Below, in pieces: positions 16,426-25,048 of a stretch of DNA of 64,000 nt. Under the pieces are notes generated by a model that worked only from the letters and a program-made list of their open reading frames with translations, made no database searches and was not told the origin of the DNA. Location: NCBI GenBank assembly GCA_023667145.1, contig JAMPAQ010000001.1:414505-478504 (forward strand), read 5' to 3'. Both the position numbers and the translations under genes were made by a program. The stretch is from Pseudoflavonifractor sp. (GTDB taxonomy: Bacteria > Bacteroidota > Bacteroidia > Bacteroidales > Muribaculaceae). How positions within the stretch are numbered: the first letter of the stretch is position 1; every line of letters begins with the position of its first letter.

Positions 16426-17514
16426 ATGGCCATGAAGATTATACACCTTGTCAGCAACAAGACCTGGGGCGGCGGCGAGCAATATGTCCTCGACCTGGCC
16501 ACAGCCCAGCGTGCCGGGGGACATGATGTAGCCGTGATGACCCGCAACTTCCCGGCCGTGTCCCGGCGGTTTCTCGATGCGGGCTTCCCGGTCACAACCA
16601 TGCCGCTTAAAGGCTCCATAGACATCATCAGTCCGCTCATACTGGGACGGTGTCTCGCCAAGGAGGGCAAGGTCGTAGTCCATGTCCATAACTTCAAGGA
16701 TGCTGTCGTGGCCACACGCGCCCGCTCGCTCTCGGGCAACAATGACGTGCGCGTGGTACTCACGCGTCATCTCGTGCGTCCTGCTCGCACCTCGCGCCGC
16801 CACATCGCCCTCTATCGCTCGATTGATGCCATGGTATTTGTCTCCCAGCTTGCCCTCGATGAGTTTCTGTCAAGCTGTCCGCAGGTCGATATGAGCCGTG
16901 TCCATGTCATCCACAACGGTATATCTGTCCCGTCTGATGTCACCGATACCACCCCGTCGCATAGCAATAGTGACATCACCGTGATGTATCATGGCCGCAT
17001 CGCCCCCGAGAAGGGTATCGACATCCTCATCAATGCCCTCCCACTCGTCAAGCATCCCGGTCTGCGAGTGGTCATCGCCGGCACTGGTCGGCCCGAGTAT
17101 ATCGCCACGCTGAGGCGGTTGGCCGATGTGGCCGGAGTCAGCGGCATGATTGACTGGGCCGGGCATGTCGATGACATATTCCCGCTGATAAGGCAGACCG
17201 ACATCGGGGTGACCCCATCCCGCGCCCGCGAGTCGTTTGGACTTGCCACAGTAGAGTACATGGCTTGTGGAAAGCCTGTCATCGCCACCACTTCGGGTGC
17301 CCAGCGCGAATACATCAACGACGGTGTCAACGGATTGCTCGTGCCTCCTGACGACCCGCAGGCTCTCGCCGAAGCCATCACGCGGCTCTGCGATTCCCCC
17401 ACCCTGCGCCATCGGCTTGGGACAGCTGCCAAGGCTACAGTCATCGACCGGCTCTCCTACAGCCGTTTTTACAACGCCATTATGGCCATCTATAACTCTC
17501 TGACCGACTCATGA
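16426..17514 (+). CDS. GT4 family glycosyltransferase
   Basis: 362 residues of GT-B fold. The N-terminal half begins IIHLVSNKTWGGGEQYVLDL, a Gly-rich acceptor loop. The C-terminal half has MYHGRIAPEKGIDILINALP and the EX7E motif ESFGLATVEYMACGKPVIAT, which binds the sugar nucleotide. DGVNGLLVPPDDPQALAEAI follows as in most GT4 enzymes. The start is ATG at 16426 or, two codons on, at 16432. It lies seven bases after the GT2 gene and overlaps the GT8 gene by four bases (ATGA), so the three are translationally coupled. A lipopolysaccharide core role is inferred from the neighbours. Confidence 0.88.
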   Translation: MAMKIIHLVSNKTWGGGEQYVLDLATAQRAGGHDVAVMTRNFPAVSRRFLDAGFPVTTMPLKGSIDIISPLILGRCLAKEGKVVVHVHNFKDAVVATRARSLSGNNDVRVVLTRHLVRPARTSRRHIALYRSIDAMVFVSQLALDEFLSSCPQVDMSRVHVIHNGISVPSDVTDTTPSHSNSDITVMYHGRIAPEKGIDILINALPLVKHPGLRVVIAGTGRPEYIATLRRLADVAGVSGMIDWAGHVDDIFPLIRQTDIGVTPSRARESFGLATVEYMACGKPVIATTSGAQREYINDGVNGLLVPPDDPQALAEAITRLCDSPTLRHRLGTAAKATVIDRLSYSRFYNAIMAIYNSLTDS

Positions 17515-18470
17515 AATCAACCGACCTCCCCACAGCTCATCCTGTCCCCAACGGGCATGACACGATAGAGATAGTATGCAGCATTGACGACAACTATGTC
17601 AAGTACTGCATCGTGCTGCTCACTTCGCTGTTTGACAACAATCCCGACGAACAATTCCGCATCCACGTCATCGCCGATGCCCTCTCCAATGAGTCGGTGG
17701 GCATCTTGAAACAATGGGTTACGGAGCGCTATCACCAACGCCTCTCCATCCACATCATAGACCCCTCCCGCTTCTCGTTCTGCCCCGATCCGGGACAGTG
17801 GTACAGCATGTCGACCTACTATCGGTGCTTCCTCACCGAGATACTGCCCGACGACATCGACCGCGCCCTCTACCTCGACAGCGACATGATTGTCACAGCC
17901 CCAATACGCGAGCTGTGGGACACTGACCTCACCGGCTATGCCATCGGTGTTGTCGAGGATATGACGAGCGCATTTCCCGACAATTATACCCGCCTCCACT
18001 ACTCTCCCGAACATTCCTACTTCAACGCCGGCATGGTACTGTTCAACCTCGACTACTGGCGCTCCCACAACATGGGCGAGACCATCGCCGAATACATCCG
18101 GCTCTACCCTGAGCGCCTTGCTATCAACGATCAGGATGCCCTCAACGCCACTACTTGCGGCAAGCGCCGCTTTCTGCCCCTGCGCTGGAACATGCAGGAT
18201 GGTTTTTTTCGCCGCCGCCACTATACGTCACGCTCAGTCGACGAGATAAAGTCCGAACGCCGCAACGCCGCCATCATCCACTTCACCGGCAAGAAAAAGC
18301 CCTGGCATGAGAAGTGCGTCCACCCCTACAAGCGCGACTTCCTCCACTATCTCGACATGACCCCCTGGCGCGGCGAGCGACAGCCCGTCAACCTCCTTCA
18401 CCGCCTTAACGCCCTCACCTTCCCCCTTCAAAACCTCCTCCACCTCAAGAACGGCTACTCCCGCCTCTAA
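17511..18470 (+). CDS. GT8 family glycosyltransferase (RfaJ-like)
   Basis: 319 residues. The GT8 hallmark DxD is D123-S-D125 in LYLDSDMIVTAP, after the donor-site region IVCSIDDNYVKYCIVLL. The second conserved block YFNAGMVLFNLDYWR and the third NDQDALNA are present, as is the IHFTGKKKPWHEKC motif with the HxxGxxKPW pattern. These are typical of retaining glucosyl- or galactosyltransferases such as WaaI, WaaJ and WaaO, which extend the outer core of lipopolysaccharide. The start overlaps the GT4 stop by four bases. The transcript converges on the kinase gene at 18690. Confidence 0.92.
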   Translation: MKSTDLPTAHPVPNGHDTIEIVCSIDDNYVKYCIVLLTSLFDNNPDEQFRIHVIADALSNESVGILKQWVTERYHQRLSIHIIDPSRFSFCPDPGQWYSMSTYYRCFLTEILPDDIDRALYLDSDMIVTAPIRELWDTDLTGYAIGVVEDMTSAFPDNYTRLHYSPEHSYFNAGMVLFNLDYWRSHNMGETIAEYIRLYPERLAINDQDALNATTCGKRRFLPLRWNMQDGFFRRRHYTSRSVDEIKSERRNAAIIHFTGKKKPWHEKCVHPYKRDFLHYLDMTPWRGERQPVNLLHRLNALTFPLQNLLHLKNGYSRL

Positions 18471-18598
18471 GCCCATCACGAGCGACCGGCATAGCGTCGG
18501 AGACGCGGATTGGTTGTAGCCCCACCACGAGCGACAGCGAGGCGTGGGGTAAAGATGAGTTCTGAAAGACATGGGCCTCGGAGAGGTCCGCTAATTCC

Positions 18599-18629
18599 AT
18601 GGCCCATGGATGATGTCAGCATGGGCCAT
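18599..18629. terminator. Hairpin between convergent genes
   Basis: ATGGCCCATG (18599-18608) and CATGGGCCAT (18620-18629) form a perfect 10-bp stem with an 11-base loop. It lies between the stop codons of the converging GT8 and kinase genes. No strong T-run follows, so its strength as a terminator is uncertain. The preceding bases (18480-18545) contain a short CACGAGCGAC repeat. Confidence 0.45.
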
Positions 18630-18689
18630 TGGCTTTGCGATAAGACGTGCCATCGACATGGGTGAGGAGGTACAGGGGGGGGCAGGCTG

Positions 18690-19460
18690 TCAGCGGGGAT
18701 GGCCGCCGAAAAAGCGGGAGATGGCGTGACGGCGGCGGCGGTTGCGTTCAAACCGCGACAGCAGCCGCTCGACTTCGGCCATGGTCGCTGCGGCATCCCA
18801 CCCTCTCACGGCTGCATAGCGCGTGACGATGTCACGCAGCAGGTCCCGGCGATGGGTCACGCGCTTCAGGTTGGCGATGCAGACCCGACGCGGCACCTCA
18901 CTGTTATAAAACCGCGAGCGGTTGGTGTCGATCACAGAGAACCGCCGGCGACCGTCCGGGTCATCATGATACAGTATATTGGCGAGATTGGGGTCTCCAT
19001 GCACCACCCCACGAGCGTGCATCGACGCGATAAACTCCGCAACATCGGCGGCAAGTCCCCGGTCATAGCGGGGGGTCCCCACGAGCGGGTCAAAGAGCGG
19101 CATATCATCCGTATAGGCCGACACAAAGTAGCAGTCGCGTAGCAATCCGTGCCGCCATATCTCGATATAGGCCATCGCCTCGGGTGTATCCACACCACGA
19201 CACTCCATCTCAATGGCAAACCGATAGGCCCGCGATGCCTTGCTCGACGAAAACAGAGTGTAGGATAGCGCCCGCGCACCGTTGAGTCGGCGATAGCGCT
19301 TGACAACCACCCGCTCATCTCCGTAGTCAAACAGGCGTATCTCATTGCGGCCCTCAAACAGCAGGCGACCCTCCCCACGGTCAAACATCGCGGGGACAGA
19401 CTCCACGAAGCCACGTAGGCGCTCATGACGCGGCGAGATGACAACCTTATCCATCGGCAT
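18690..19460 (-). CDS. InaA/KdkA-like lipopolysaccharide kinase
   Basis: 256 residues from ATG 19458-19460 (ATG 19452-19454 is also possible). A small eukaryotic-like kinase fold: the ATP-site lysine is in ERVVVKRYRR, the catalytic loop is GVVHGDPNLANILYH and the metal-binding segment is FSVIDTNRSRFY. This matches kinases that phosphorylate Kdo or heptose of the lipopolysaccharide core (KdkA, WaaP, InaA group). The frame stays open another 32 codons upstream, but that part lies above the promoter -7 box (19479-19486) and cannot be transcribed from it. The gene converges on the GT8 gene and diverges from the MATE gene, and fits a core-assembly role. Confidence 0.82.
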   Translation of the reverse strand: MPMDKVVISPRHERLRGFVESVPAMFDRGEGRLLFEGRNEIRLFDYGDERVVVKRYRRLNGARALSYTLFSSSKASRAYRFAIEMECRGVDTPEAMAYIEIWRHGLLRDCYFVSAYTDDMPLFDPLVGTPRYDRGLAADVAEFIASMHARGVVHGDPNLANILYHDDPDGRRRFSVIDTNRSRFYNSEVPRRVCIANLKRVTHRRDLLRDIVTRYAAVRGWDAAATMAEVERLLSRFERNRRRRHAISRFFGGHPR

Positions 19461-19478
19461 AGCTCTTATATATTCGGT

Positions 19479-19532
19479 CAAAGATACACAAATTCCCGCC
19501 ACGGTGCAAACCGAAAAAAAAGCGTATCTTTG
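19479..19532. promoter_or_regulatory. Divergent overlapping promoters (kinase leftward, MATE rightward)
   Basis: Leftward: TTTG (19507-19510), 20-base spacer, TATCTTTG (19479-19486) on the minus strand. Rightward: TATCTTTG (19525-19532) on the plus strand, whose -33 region falls inside the leftward promoter. The MATE start codon (19537) begins only five bases after its -7 box. The two polymerase sites overlap, so the two genes may compete for expression. Confidence 0.75.
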
Positions 19533-19536
19533 CGTC

Positions 19537-20904
19537 ATGCCAACACTTTTAGCCAAATATGCCGCCGACTACCGTGCCATTGTCAGGCTCGGACTCCCCA
19601 TACTCATCGGACAGCTCGGCATGATTGTGGTCGGGTTTGCCGACAACATCATGGTCGGACGCTACTCCACTGAGGCACTTGCCTCGGCCTCGTTTGTCAA
19701 CAACCTGTTCAACTTGGCCATCTTCGGCTGTGTAGGCTTCACCTACGGCATCACTCCCCTCGTCGGCGCACTGTTCACCCAGCGCCGTCCCGACGCGATA
19801 GGACGCATGATGCGCAACGCAGTGGTGCTCAACCTCCTGTTCTCCCTGCTCGTCACAGCCGTGATGGGCATCATCTACCTCAACATCGAGCGCCTTGGCC
19901 AGCCCGGGGAGCTGCTGCCGCTGATACGCCCCTATTACCTCATCTACCTCGCCGGACTGCTGGCGGTATCGCTGTTCAACGTGTTTGCCCAGTGGGCATT
20001 TGCCATCAATCGCACCAAGATGCCGATGTGGATCATCCTTACCGCCAACGCCGTCAACATCCTCGGCAACTGGTTGCTCATCTACGGCAAGCTCGGATGT
20101 CCCGAACTGGGACTCACGGGAGCCGGCATAAGCACCCTGATAGCACGCGTGATATGCCCCGTGGTGATATGTGCAGTGTTCTTCATGTCACGGCAATACC
20201 GCCCCTACCGCGACGGCTTCACCGCAGGACGGCTCAACCGCGCTCAATGGAGCACTCTCAACCGCACATCGTGGCCCGTGGCACTACAGATGATACTTGA
20301 GAGCGGTTCGTTCAGCGCCGCTGCCGTGATGGCCGGATGGCTCGGAGCCATAGAACTCGCATCATTCCAGGTCATCATAATAGTGGGCACCCTCGGCTTC
20401 TGCGTCTACTACAGCATCGGCTCTGCCGTCTCCATACTCATCTCCAACGCCAACGGTCTCGCTGACCGTACCGCCATGAGACGCGTATCATTTGCCGGAT
20501 ACCACGTGATGCTCCTGCTCGCCACCTGCTCCTCGCTGTTTTTCATCATCGCCGCCCACGACGTGATCGGGGCATTCACCGAGGACCCGCGTGTGATAGT
20601 CATGGCCTCGGGACTCATTGTCCCGCTCGTACTATACCAGTACGGCGACGCGACCCAGATTAACTTTGCCAACGCCATGCGCGGCACCGCCAACGTCATG
20701 CCGATGCTGTGGATAGCCTTTGTCTCCTATGTCGTCATCGGTCTGCCCGCCACCTATCTGCTCGGCTTCCCATGCGGCCTCGGTGTCTACGGCATCTTCC
20801 TCAGCTTCTCGGTGTCGCTGTTTGTCGCGGCGGGACTGTTCACTTTCTTTTTCTTGCGCACCACCCGGCCACGCCATCGGGCCGACCAATCATTTAATCA
20901 CTGA
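19537..20904 (+). CDS. MATE family multidrug/oligosaccharide-lipid-type exporter
   Basis: 455 residues with 12 predicted membrane helices in two six-helix halves. The first helix LGLPILIGQLGMIVVGFADNIMVGRYSTEALAS-type segment is typical of MATE proteins of the NorM/DinF branch (Na+ or H+ antiport of cationic compounds). The second half repeats the pattern from SWPVALQMILESGSFSAAAV. A frame extension upstream to 19438 overlaps the divergent promoter and encodes no membrane start, so ATG 19537 is chosen. That start is essentially at the expected transcription start, so the mRNA may be leaderless. The next gene follows after two bases, linking it to the envelope genes. Confidence 0.88.
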   Translation: MPTLLAKYAADYRAIVRLGLPILIGQLGMIVVGFADNIMVGRYSTEALASASFVNNLFNLAIFGCVGFTYGITPLVGALFTQRRPDAIGRMMRNAVVLNLLFSLLVTAVMGIIYLNIERLGQPGELLPLIRPYYLIYLAGLLAVSLFNVFAQWAFAINRTKMPMWIILTANAVNILGNWLLIYGKLGCPELGLTGAGISTLIARVICPVVICAVFFMSRQYRPYRDGFTAGRLNRAQWSTLNRTSWPVALQMILESGSFSAAAVMAGWLGAIELASFQVIIIVGTLGFCVYYSIGSAVSILISNANGLADRTAMRRVSFAGYHVMLLLATCSSLFFIIAAHDVIGAFTEDPRVIVMASGLIVPLVLYQYGDATQINFANAMRGTANVMPMLWIAFVSYVVIGLPATYLLGFPCGLGVYGIFLSFSVSLFVAAGLFTFFFLRTTRPRHRADQSFNH

Positions 20905-20906
20905 CT

Positions 20907-22925
20907 ATGAGACATCTCCAATTCAAGACCAACATCTATCTTGCAACCATCTATCAGTTTGCAATTGCCCTCGTCGCCCTATGGCTGACGAGGCTCGCCT
21001 TTTATGCCTACAACAGCGACATGACAGGCTCTGCCCCTGCCGGGGAACTGTGGAACCTGATGTGGCACGGACTGCGCTTTGACCTCACTGCGGCAATATA
21101 TGTCAACGCCCTGTTTATCGTGATGAGATTCCTTCCCTGGAGAGGGACATCGGGACGCATCTACCTGCGCGTTTCCGACTGGATATACTATGTGACCAAC
21201 ACCGTGATGATAGCTGTTAATATCGCTGACATCCCGTTTTTCCGATTTTCCGGCTCACGTATGCGGTGGTTCTCGCTTGTCAACATGTCTGGCGAGTCCA
21301 ACATTGTCGGGGTCATCCTCTCCTATTTCAAGGAATACTGGTGGGCATTCTGTGGCGTGGCCTTGATAATGGCGGTAATCATCCTGCTTTATCACTGTGT
21401 CACAATCATCCCTCCGAAGCCTCCACGCAGCAAAGCACGCGACATTGTGGCGAGATGTGGCATCTTCCTGCTCGCTGTCAGTCTGTCGTTTCTCGGAATA
21501 CGCGGGTCTGTCAGCCCCGGACGACCTTTTGGTATTGGGGACGCAGCGCAATACGTGAAACGTAATGGCCACATTAACGTGGTTCTCAACACTCCGTTCT
21601 GCATACTCCGCTCACTAAGCGGCACCGACGAGAGCAACACAGTTGAGGAGGTCAGCCTGCTGACCGACGATGAGATAGCACGGGTGCGCACAAGCATTCA
21701 GCTGCCCGATACCACAGCTACGGCCAAAGGACTGAAAGGCAAAAACGTAGTGGTGATAGTGATGGAGAGCGGCGGGCAGCATTTCATTGACACCCTCAAC
21801 TTTGTCCACGGCGACACCCGTCGCGGCTTGATGCCGTTTCTCGACTCCATCGCCACTAAGTCGCTTACCGTCCTCCACAACATGGCCACCGGCCGACGCA
21901 GCAACGAGGGTATCATGTCGATATTCGGTGGGTTTCCGAACTACGAGCCGCTGCAATACATGCTGTCCCCCTACAACGCCAACACATTTGACTCCCCCGC
22001 CCGGTTGCTCCGCGACGAGGGATACACCACCCGATTCTACTTTGGCGGCAACCGTGGGTCGTTCAACATCGACCAGATACTCGGGGCCACCGGCTTCTCC
22101 ACCATCATCGACCGCCGCCGCTATGACAACGAGGACGACTACGACGGCACGTGGGGCATCTGGGACCACGCCATGGGAGCATACGCCGCCCGCGACATGT
22201 CGACCCTCCCCGAACCCTTCATGGCCGGATGGTTCACCCTCGACGCCCATGCCCCATTCAACGTCCCCGACGACTGGAACACTGACGGCTACCTATCTCC
22301 CGCCGGAGGTCAGCTGAGAGCCATAGAGTATACCGACCGTGCGATACGCAATTTCTTCGAGACAGCCCGCACCCAGCCATGGTATGACAACACGGTGTTC
22401 ATCATCACCTCCGACCACGGATGCCGTGACCTGCGAGGAACCAAGTACGATACCCCCTATATCCTCTACCATATCCCCTATATCGTCTACGCCCCCGACG
22501 GCTCCATTGAGCCGAGGCGTATAGATGACCGGGTGATGTCCCAACTGGACATCGCCCCGAGTATACTCGGGCTCCTTGGCTACGACAAGCCGTTCATGAG
22601 TCCCGGCACCGACATCCTCGATGACAGCGTCCCCCACTATGCCGCGAGCTTCATCATCAGCGAGTTTCAGGTCACCGGCATGAAGTATGCCGTGAGGATG
22701 GGACGCGACCTGCGTCAGGTCACGGCAGTCTACGACATCACCACCGACCAACAGATGACCACACCGCTCACCGACTATGACCGCGACGAGGTCGACCGCA
22801 TGGTCACGTGGCTCCGTGCGCTCGTCCAGGAATGGAACTCCCGCATCGTCCATAACCGCATGTCGGTCGAGACAGCCGGACTCCCCACCCCAACCAACCC
22901 TCACCCCTCCAACATCTCTCAATGA
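20907..22925 (+). CDS. LtaS-like membrane sulfatase/phosphotransferase
   Basis: 672 residues. Five N-terminal membrane helices (about 8-200) are followed by an extracytoplasmic alkaline-phosphatase-fold domain. Metal and nucleophile motifs are VVIVMESGGQ (E287), GRRSNEGIMSIFGGFP (candidate nucleophile S332 where LtaS has Thr) and FIITSDHGCRD. The HAPFNVP segment supplies another conserved His. The family moves glycerol-phosphate or phosphoethanolamine from phospholipids to glycans. In a Bacteroidales envelope locus a phosphoethanolamine or similar decoration of lipopolysaccharide is plausible, but the donor is not readable. It follows the MATE gene by two bases and overlaps the GT90 gene by four bases, which indicates one operon. 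Confidence 0.85.
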   Translation: MRHLQFKTNIYLATIYQFAIALVALWLTRLAFYAYNSDMTGSAPAGELWNLMWHGLRFDLTAAIYVNALFIVMRFLPWRGTSGRIYLRVSDWIYYVTNTVMIAVNIADIPFFRFSGSRMRWFSLVNMSGESNIVGVILSYFKEYWWAFCGVALIMAVIILLYHCVTIIPPKPPRSKARDIVARCGIFLLAVSLSFLGIRGSVSPGRPFGIGDAAQYVKRNGHINVVLNTPFCILRSLSGTDESNTVEEVSLLTDDEIARVRTSIQLPDTTATAKGLKGKNVVVIVMESGGQHFIDTLNFVHGDTRRGLMPFLDSIATKSLTVLHNMATGRRSNEGIMSIFGGFPNYEPLQYMLSPYNANTFDSPARLLRDEGYTTRFYFGGNRGSFNIDQILGATGFSTIIDRRRYDNEDDYDGTWGIWDHAMGAYAARDMSTLPEPFMAGWFTLDAHAPFNVPDDWNTDGYLSPAGGQLRAIEYTDRAIRNFFETARTQPWYDNTVFIITSDHGCRDLRGTKYDTPYILYHIPYIVYAPDGSIEPRRIDDRVMSQLDIAPSILGLLGYDKPFMSPGTDILDDSVPHYAASFIISEFQVTGMKYAVRMGRDLRQVTAVYDITTDQQMTTPLTDYDRDEVDRMVTWLRALVQEWNSRIVHNRMSVETAGLPTPTNPHPSNISQ

Positions 22926-23881
22926 CAATGAGCCTGCTATACGACCTCCACAACGGAAAGAATGCCAAGCTCCCCTACTTTGTCAAGGCATTTGCCCGCG
23001 AATTGATACCGGCGCGGCATCCCGACATACGCGCAGTCCTTGATAAGTCCCGTAGCCGTAGAGACTGGCCCTACATTCTCGACCGTGTCAACTACTACTG
23101 CAAGACGCAGGGTCCGCCCGAGAGCGCCGACAGGAGGGTATGCGACATAGCCCGCGACGAGCAGCCATCGACCTACTGGCACGACCTTAGGGAATACATG
23201 AGACCCTTTCCCCGCGACACCCGCATCAACTGGCTCCCCGGCGACATCACCACCATACCCCCCGTGCCGTCAATCACCAAGAGCCGTCCCATCGCGGGCG
23301 ACAACGCCAACTCCGTGCTGCTCAAGCTCGACAAGATACGTCACTTCACGTGGGTTGACGACAAGACCGACTACGCCGACAAGCTGTCTGGGGTCGTTTT
23401 CAGGGGCAAGGTCCCGGGAAAGCCCAAGAGGATACGGTTTTTCGACCTCTATTTCGGTGACCCGCGTGTAGACCTCGGCGACTCCTCGCGCCATGGCAAT
23501 CCCGCGTGGCACACCCCCAAGATGACCCTTGCCGCCCAGTTGCGCTACAAGTGGATACTCGCCCTTGAGGGCTTTGACGTGGCCAGCAACCTCAAGTGGG
23601 TCATGAGCAGCCAATCCGTCGCAGTCATGCCCGAACCCGAGTTTGAGACATGGTACATGGAGGGACGGCTGATACCCGACGTGCACTATCTGCGCATCGC
23701 CGCCGACTACTCCGACCTCCACGAGCGGCTCGACATGCTTGAGGCCGATCCCGCCATGGCCCGACGCATCATCACCGAGGCCAACCGCTGGACAATGCAA
23801 TTCCGCGACGAACGCCGCGAGCGCCTGATCGCCACCCTCGTCATCGCCAAGTACCTCGGCCTAATCAACCCCGGCAGCTGA
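22922..23881 (+). CDS. GT90 (CAP10/LpsA-like) glycosyltransferase
   Basis: 319 residues. The family-90 blocks are present: WLPGDITTIPPVPSITKSRP, the KLSGVVFRGKVPG segment, and KWILALEGFDVASNLKWVMSSQSVAVMP-type sequence, which ends in the conserved W-x-M-x-S. The family includes capsule xylosyltransferases of fungi and LpsA, a lipopolysaccharide core transferase of Pasteurellaceae and Rhizobium. ATG 22922 overlaps the LtaS-like stop (ATGA); a second ATG two codons on is also possible. It probably adds a sugar to the lipopolysaccharide core on the cytoplasmic side. Sugar specificity is unknown. Confidence 0.85.
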   Translation: MTMSLLYDLHNGKNAKLPYFVKAFARELIPARHPDIRAVLDKSRSRRDWPYILDRVNYYCKTQGPPESADRRVCDIARDEQPSTYWHDLREYMRPFPRDTRINWLPGDITTIPPVPSITKSRPIAGDNANSVLLKLDKIRHFTWVDDKTDYADKLSGVVFRGKVPGKPKRIRFFDLYFGDPRVDLGDSSRHGNPAWHTPKMTLAAQLRYKWILALEGFDVASNLKWVMSSQSVAVMPEPEFETWYMEGRLIPDVHYLRIAADYSDLHERLDMLEADPAMARRIITEANRWTMQFRDERRERLIATLVIAKYLGLINPGS

Positions 23882-23941
23882 CCTCACGCTTACGGCATAA
23901 TACCAAAGGCAAAACAACGCTGACATCCAACAACAGCCAAC

Positions 23942-24766
23942 ATGATAAGCATAATCACAGCCATATACAACCAATTGGCGATGAACCGCCTGTATTACAA
24001 CTCCCTGACCGCCACCACCGACGGCGACTGGGAGCTGATAGTCATCGACAACGGCTCAACCGATGGCTCACGGGAGTTTTTCGAGAGTCTTGGAGGCAAC
24101 GTCACCGTGATAGCCAACGATGGTAACTACTCCTACCCCTACTGTCAGAATCAGGGTCTGGCGATGGCCAAGGGTGACGTTTACGCCTTTTTCAACAATG
24201 ACATACTGCTGTCACCCCATTGGGACACCCGGATGATGCAGGTTCTCGGCCAGGACGGCTACGAGGTACTCTCACTCGCCTCCAACGACCGCATGGGCGA
24301 CGAGCAGCTGACACGCCGCCTGTCGCGACGGTGGAAACACATCAAGTATCCACTGATATTCACGCTCGGCCAAAGCGCCGTGTCACTGAGATTGATGGCA
24401 CGGCTCACCTACGGCGACTGGACCCATTACTGCCGCCGCGTCTGGGAGCGCTACGGCACTTCCACCCGCATAGGCTTCTCGGGTTCTGCGGTGATGATGA
24501 CACGGCGCGGTGTCGGCCTCGTCGGCGAGTGGGACCCCACGGAACAGGCCGCCGACTTTGACCTGTTCATGCGCACTCTCCAACGCTCACGCGAGCATGG
24601 TGACATCCGGCCTCTGTCAATCGTATCAGGTGTGATGCACCACCACTACCGCCGTTTGACGCTGCGGTGTGACTATCCCCCATTCAAGGACGCGACACAG
24701 TTGCGCGGACTTGAGGAAAAATGGGGAACCCTACAGCTTGCCGAGGCTGTCGCGATGCTCAGGTGA
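23942..24766 (+). CDS. GT2 family glycosyltransferase
   Basis: 274 residues. The GT-A start is MISIITAIYNQLAMNRLYYN, with the donor-site acid in WELIVIDNGSTDGS and the DxD-like metal site in VYAFFNNDILLSPHW. The remaining part (GFSGSAVMMTRRGVGLVGEWD) follows the usual acceptor-domain pattern of GT2 enzymes related to WcaA and rhamnosyltransferases. It lies 60 bases after GT90 on the same strand and probably closes the envelope operon that begins at the MATE gene. The acceptor is unknown. Confidence 0.87.
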   Translation: MISIITAIYNQLAMNRLYYNSLTATTDGDWELIVIDNGSTDGSREFFESLGGNVTVIANDGNYSYPYCQNQGLAMAKGDVYAFFNNDILLSPHWDTRMMQVLGQDGYEVLSLASNDRMGDEQLTRRLSRRWKHIKYPLIFTLGQSAVSLRLMARLTYGDWTHYCRRVWERYGTSTRIGFSGSAVMMTRRGVGLVGEWDPTEQAADFDLFMRTLQRSREHGDIRPLSIVSGVMHHHYRRLTLRCDYPPFKDATQLRGLEEKWGTLQLAEAVAMLR

Positions 24767-24843
24767 AAGCCGCACCGGCAGCGGGACGTATCCCCCGAAA
24801 TGACATCCATAGGGCGCACTCCAAAATGGCACCTATAGACAGC

Positions 24844-24868
24844 GGGTGCACCATGGTACACCCCTACA
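24844..24868 (-). repeat. REP-like intergenic palindrome, copy 1
   Basis: GGGTGCACCATGGTACACCC (24844-24863) is a palindrome with one mismatched pair, centred on CCATGG. It is followed by CTACA. Read on the minus strand it begins TGTAGGGGTGTACCATGG and aligns with the palindrome at 29990-30013 (TGTAGGGACGTTCCATGG). Two related copies in separate intergenic gaps suggest a dispersed REP-type family. Confidence 0.6.
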
Positions 24869-25004
24869 TTGTTGACGCATACCCAATTATATTTGATGGA
24901 TAGTCGAACTTCTCCTCTGCGAAAGATTACAAAAATTCTAAAAAATCATCCGCGTGAAAATCAAAATTATGTTGTAAATGGTTATGTAGTATGAATTAAT
25001 TGGA

Positions 25005-25012
25005 TAACTTTG
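25005..25012 (+). promoter_or_regulatory. -7 box TAACTTTG before the Na/Pi cotransporter gene
   Basis: TAACTTTG fits TAnnTTTG and lies 36 bases before the start codon. The -33 element is not clear (GGTTATG near 24980-24986). The gap from 24767 otherwise holds the REP-like palindrome and no gene. Confidence 0.6.
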
Positions 25013-25048
25013 CAACCGTAAAAATTTTTCCTACATACCCCCGATTGT

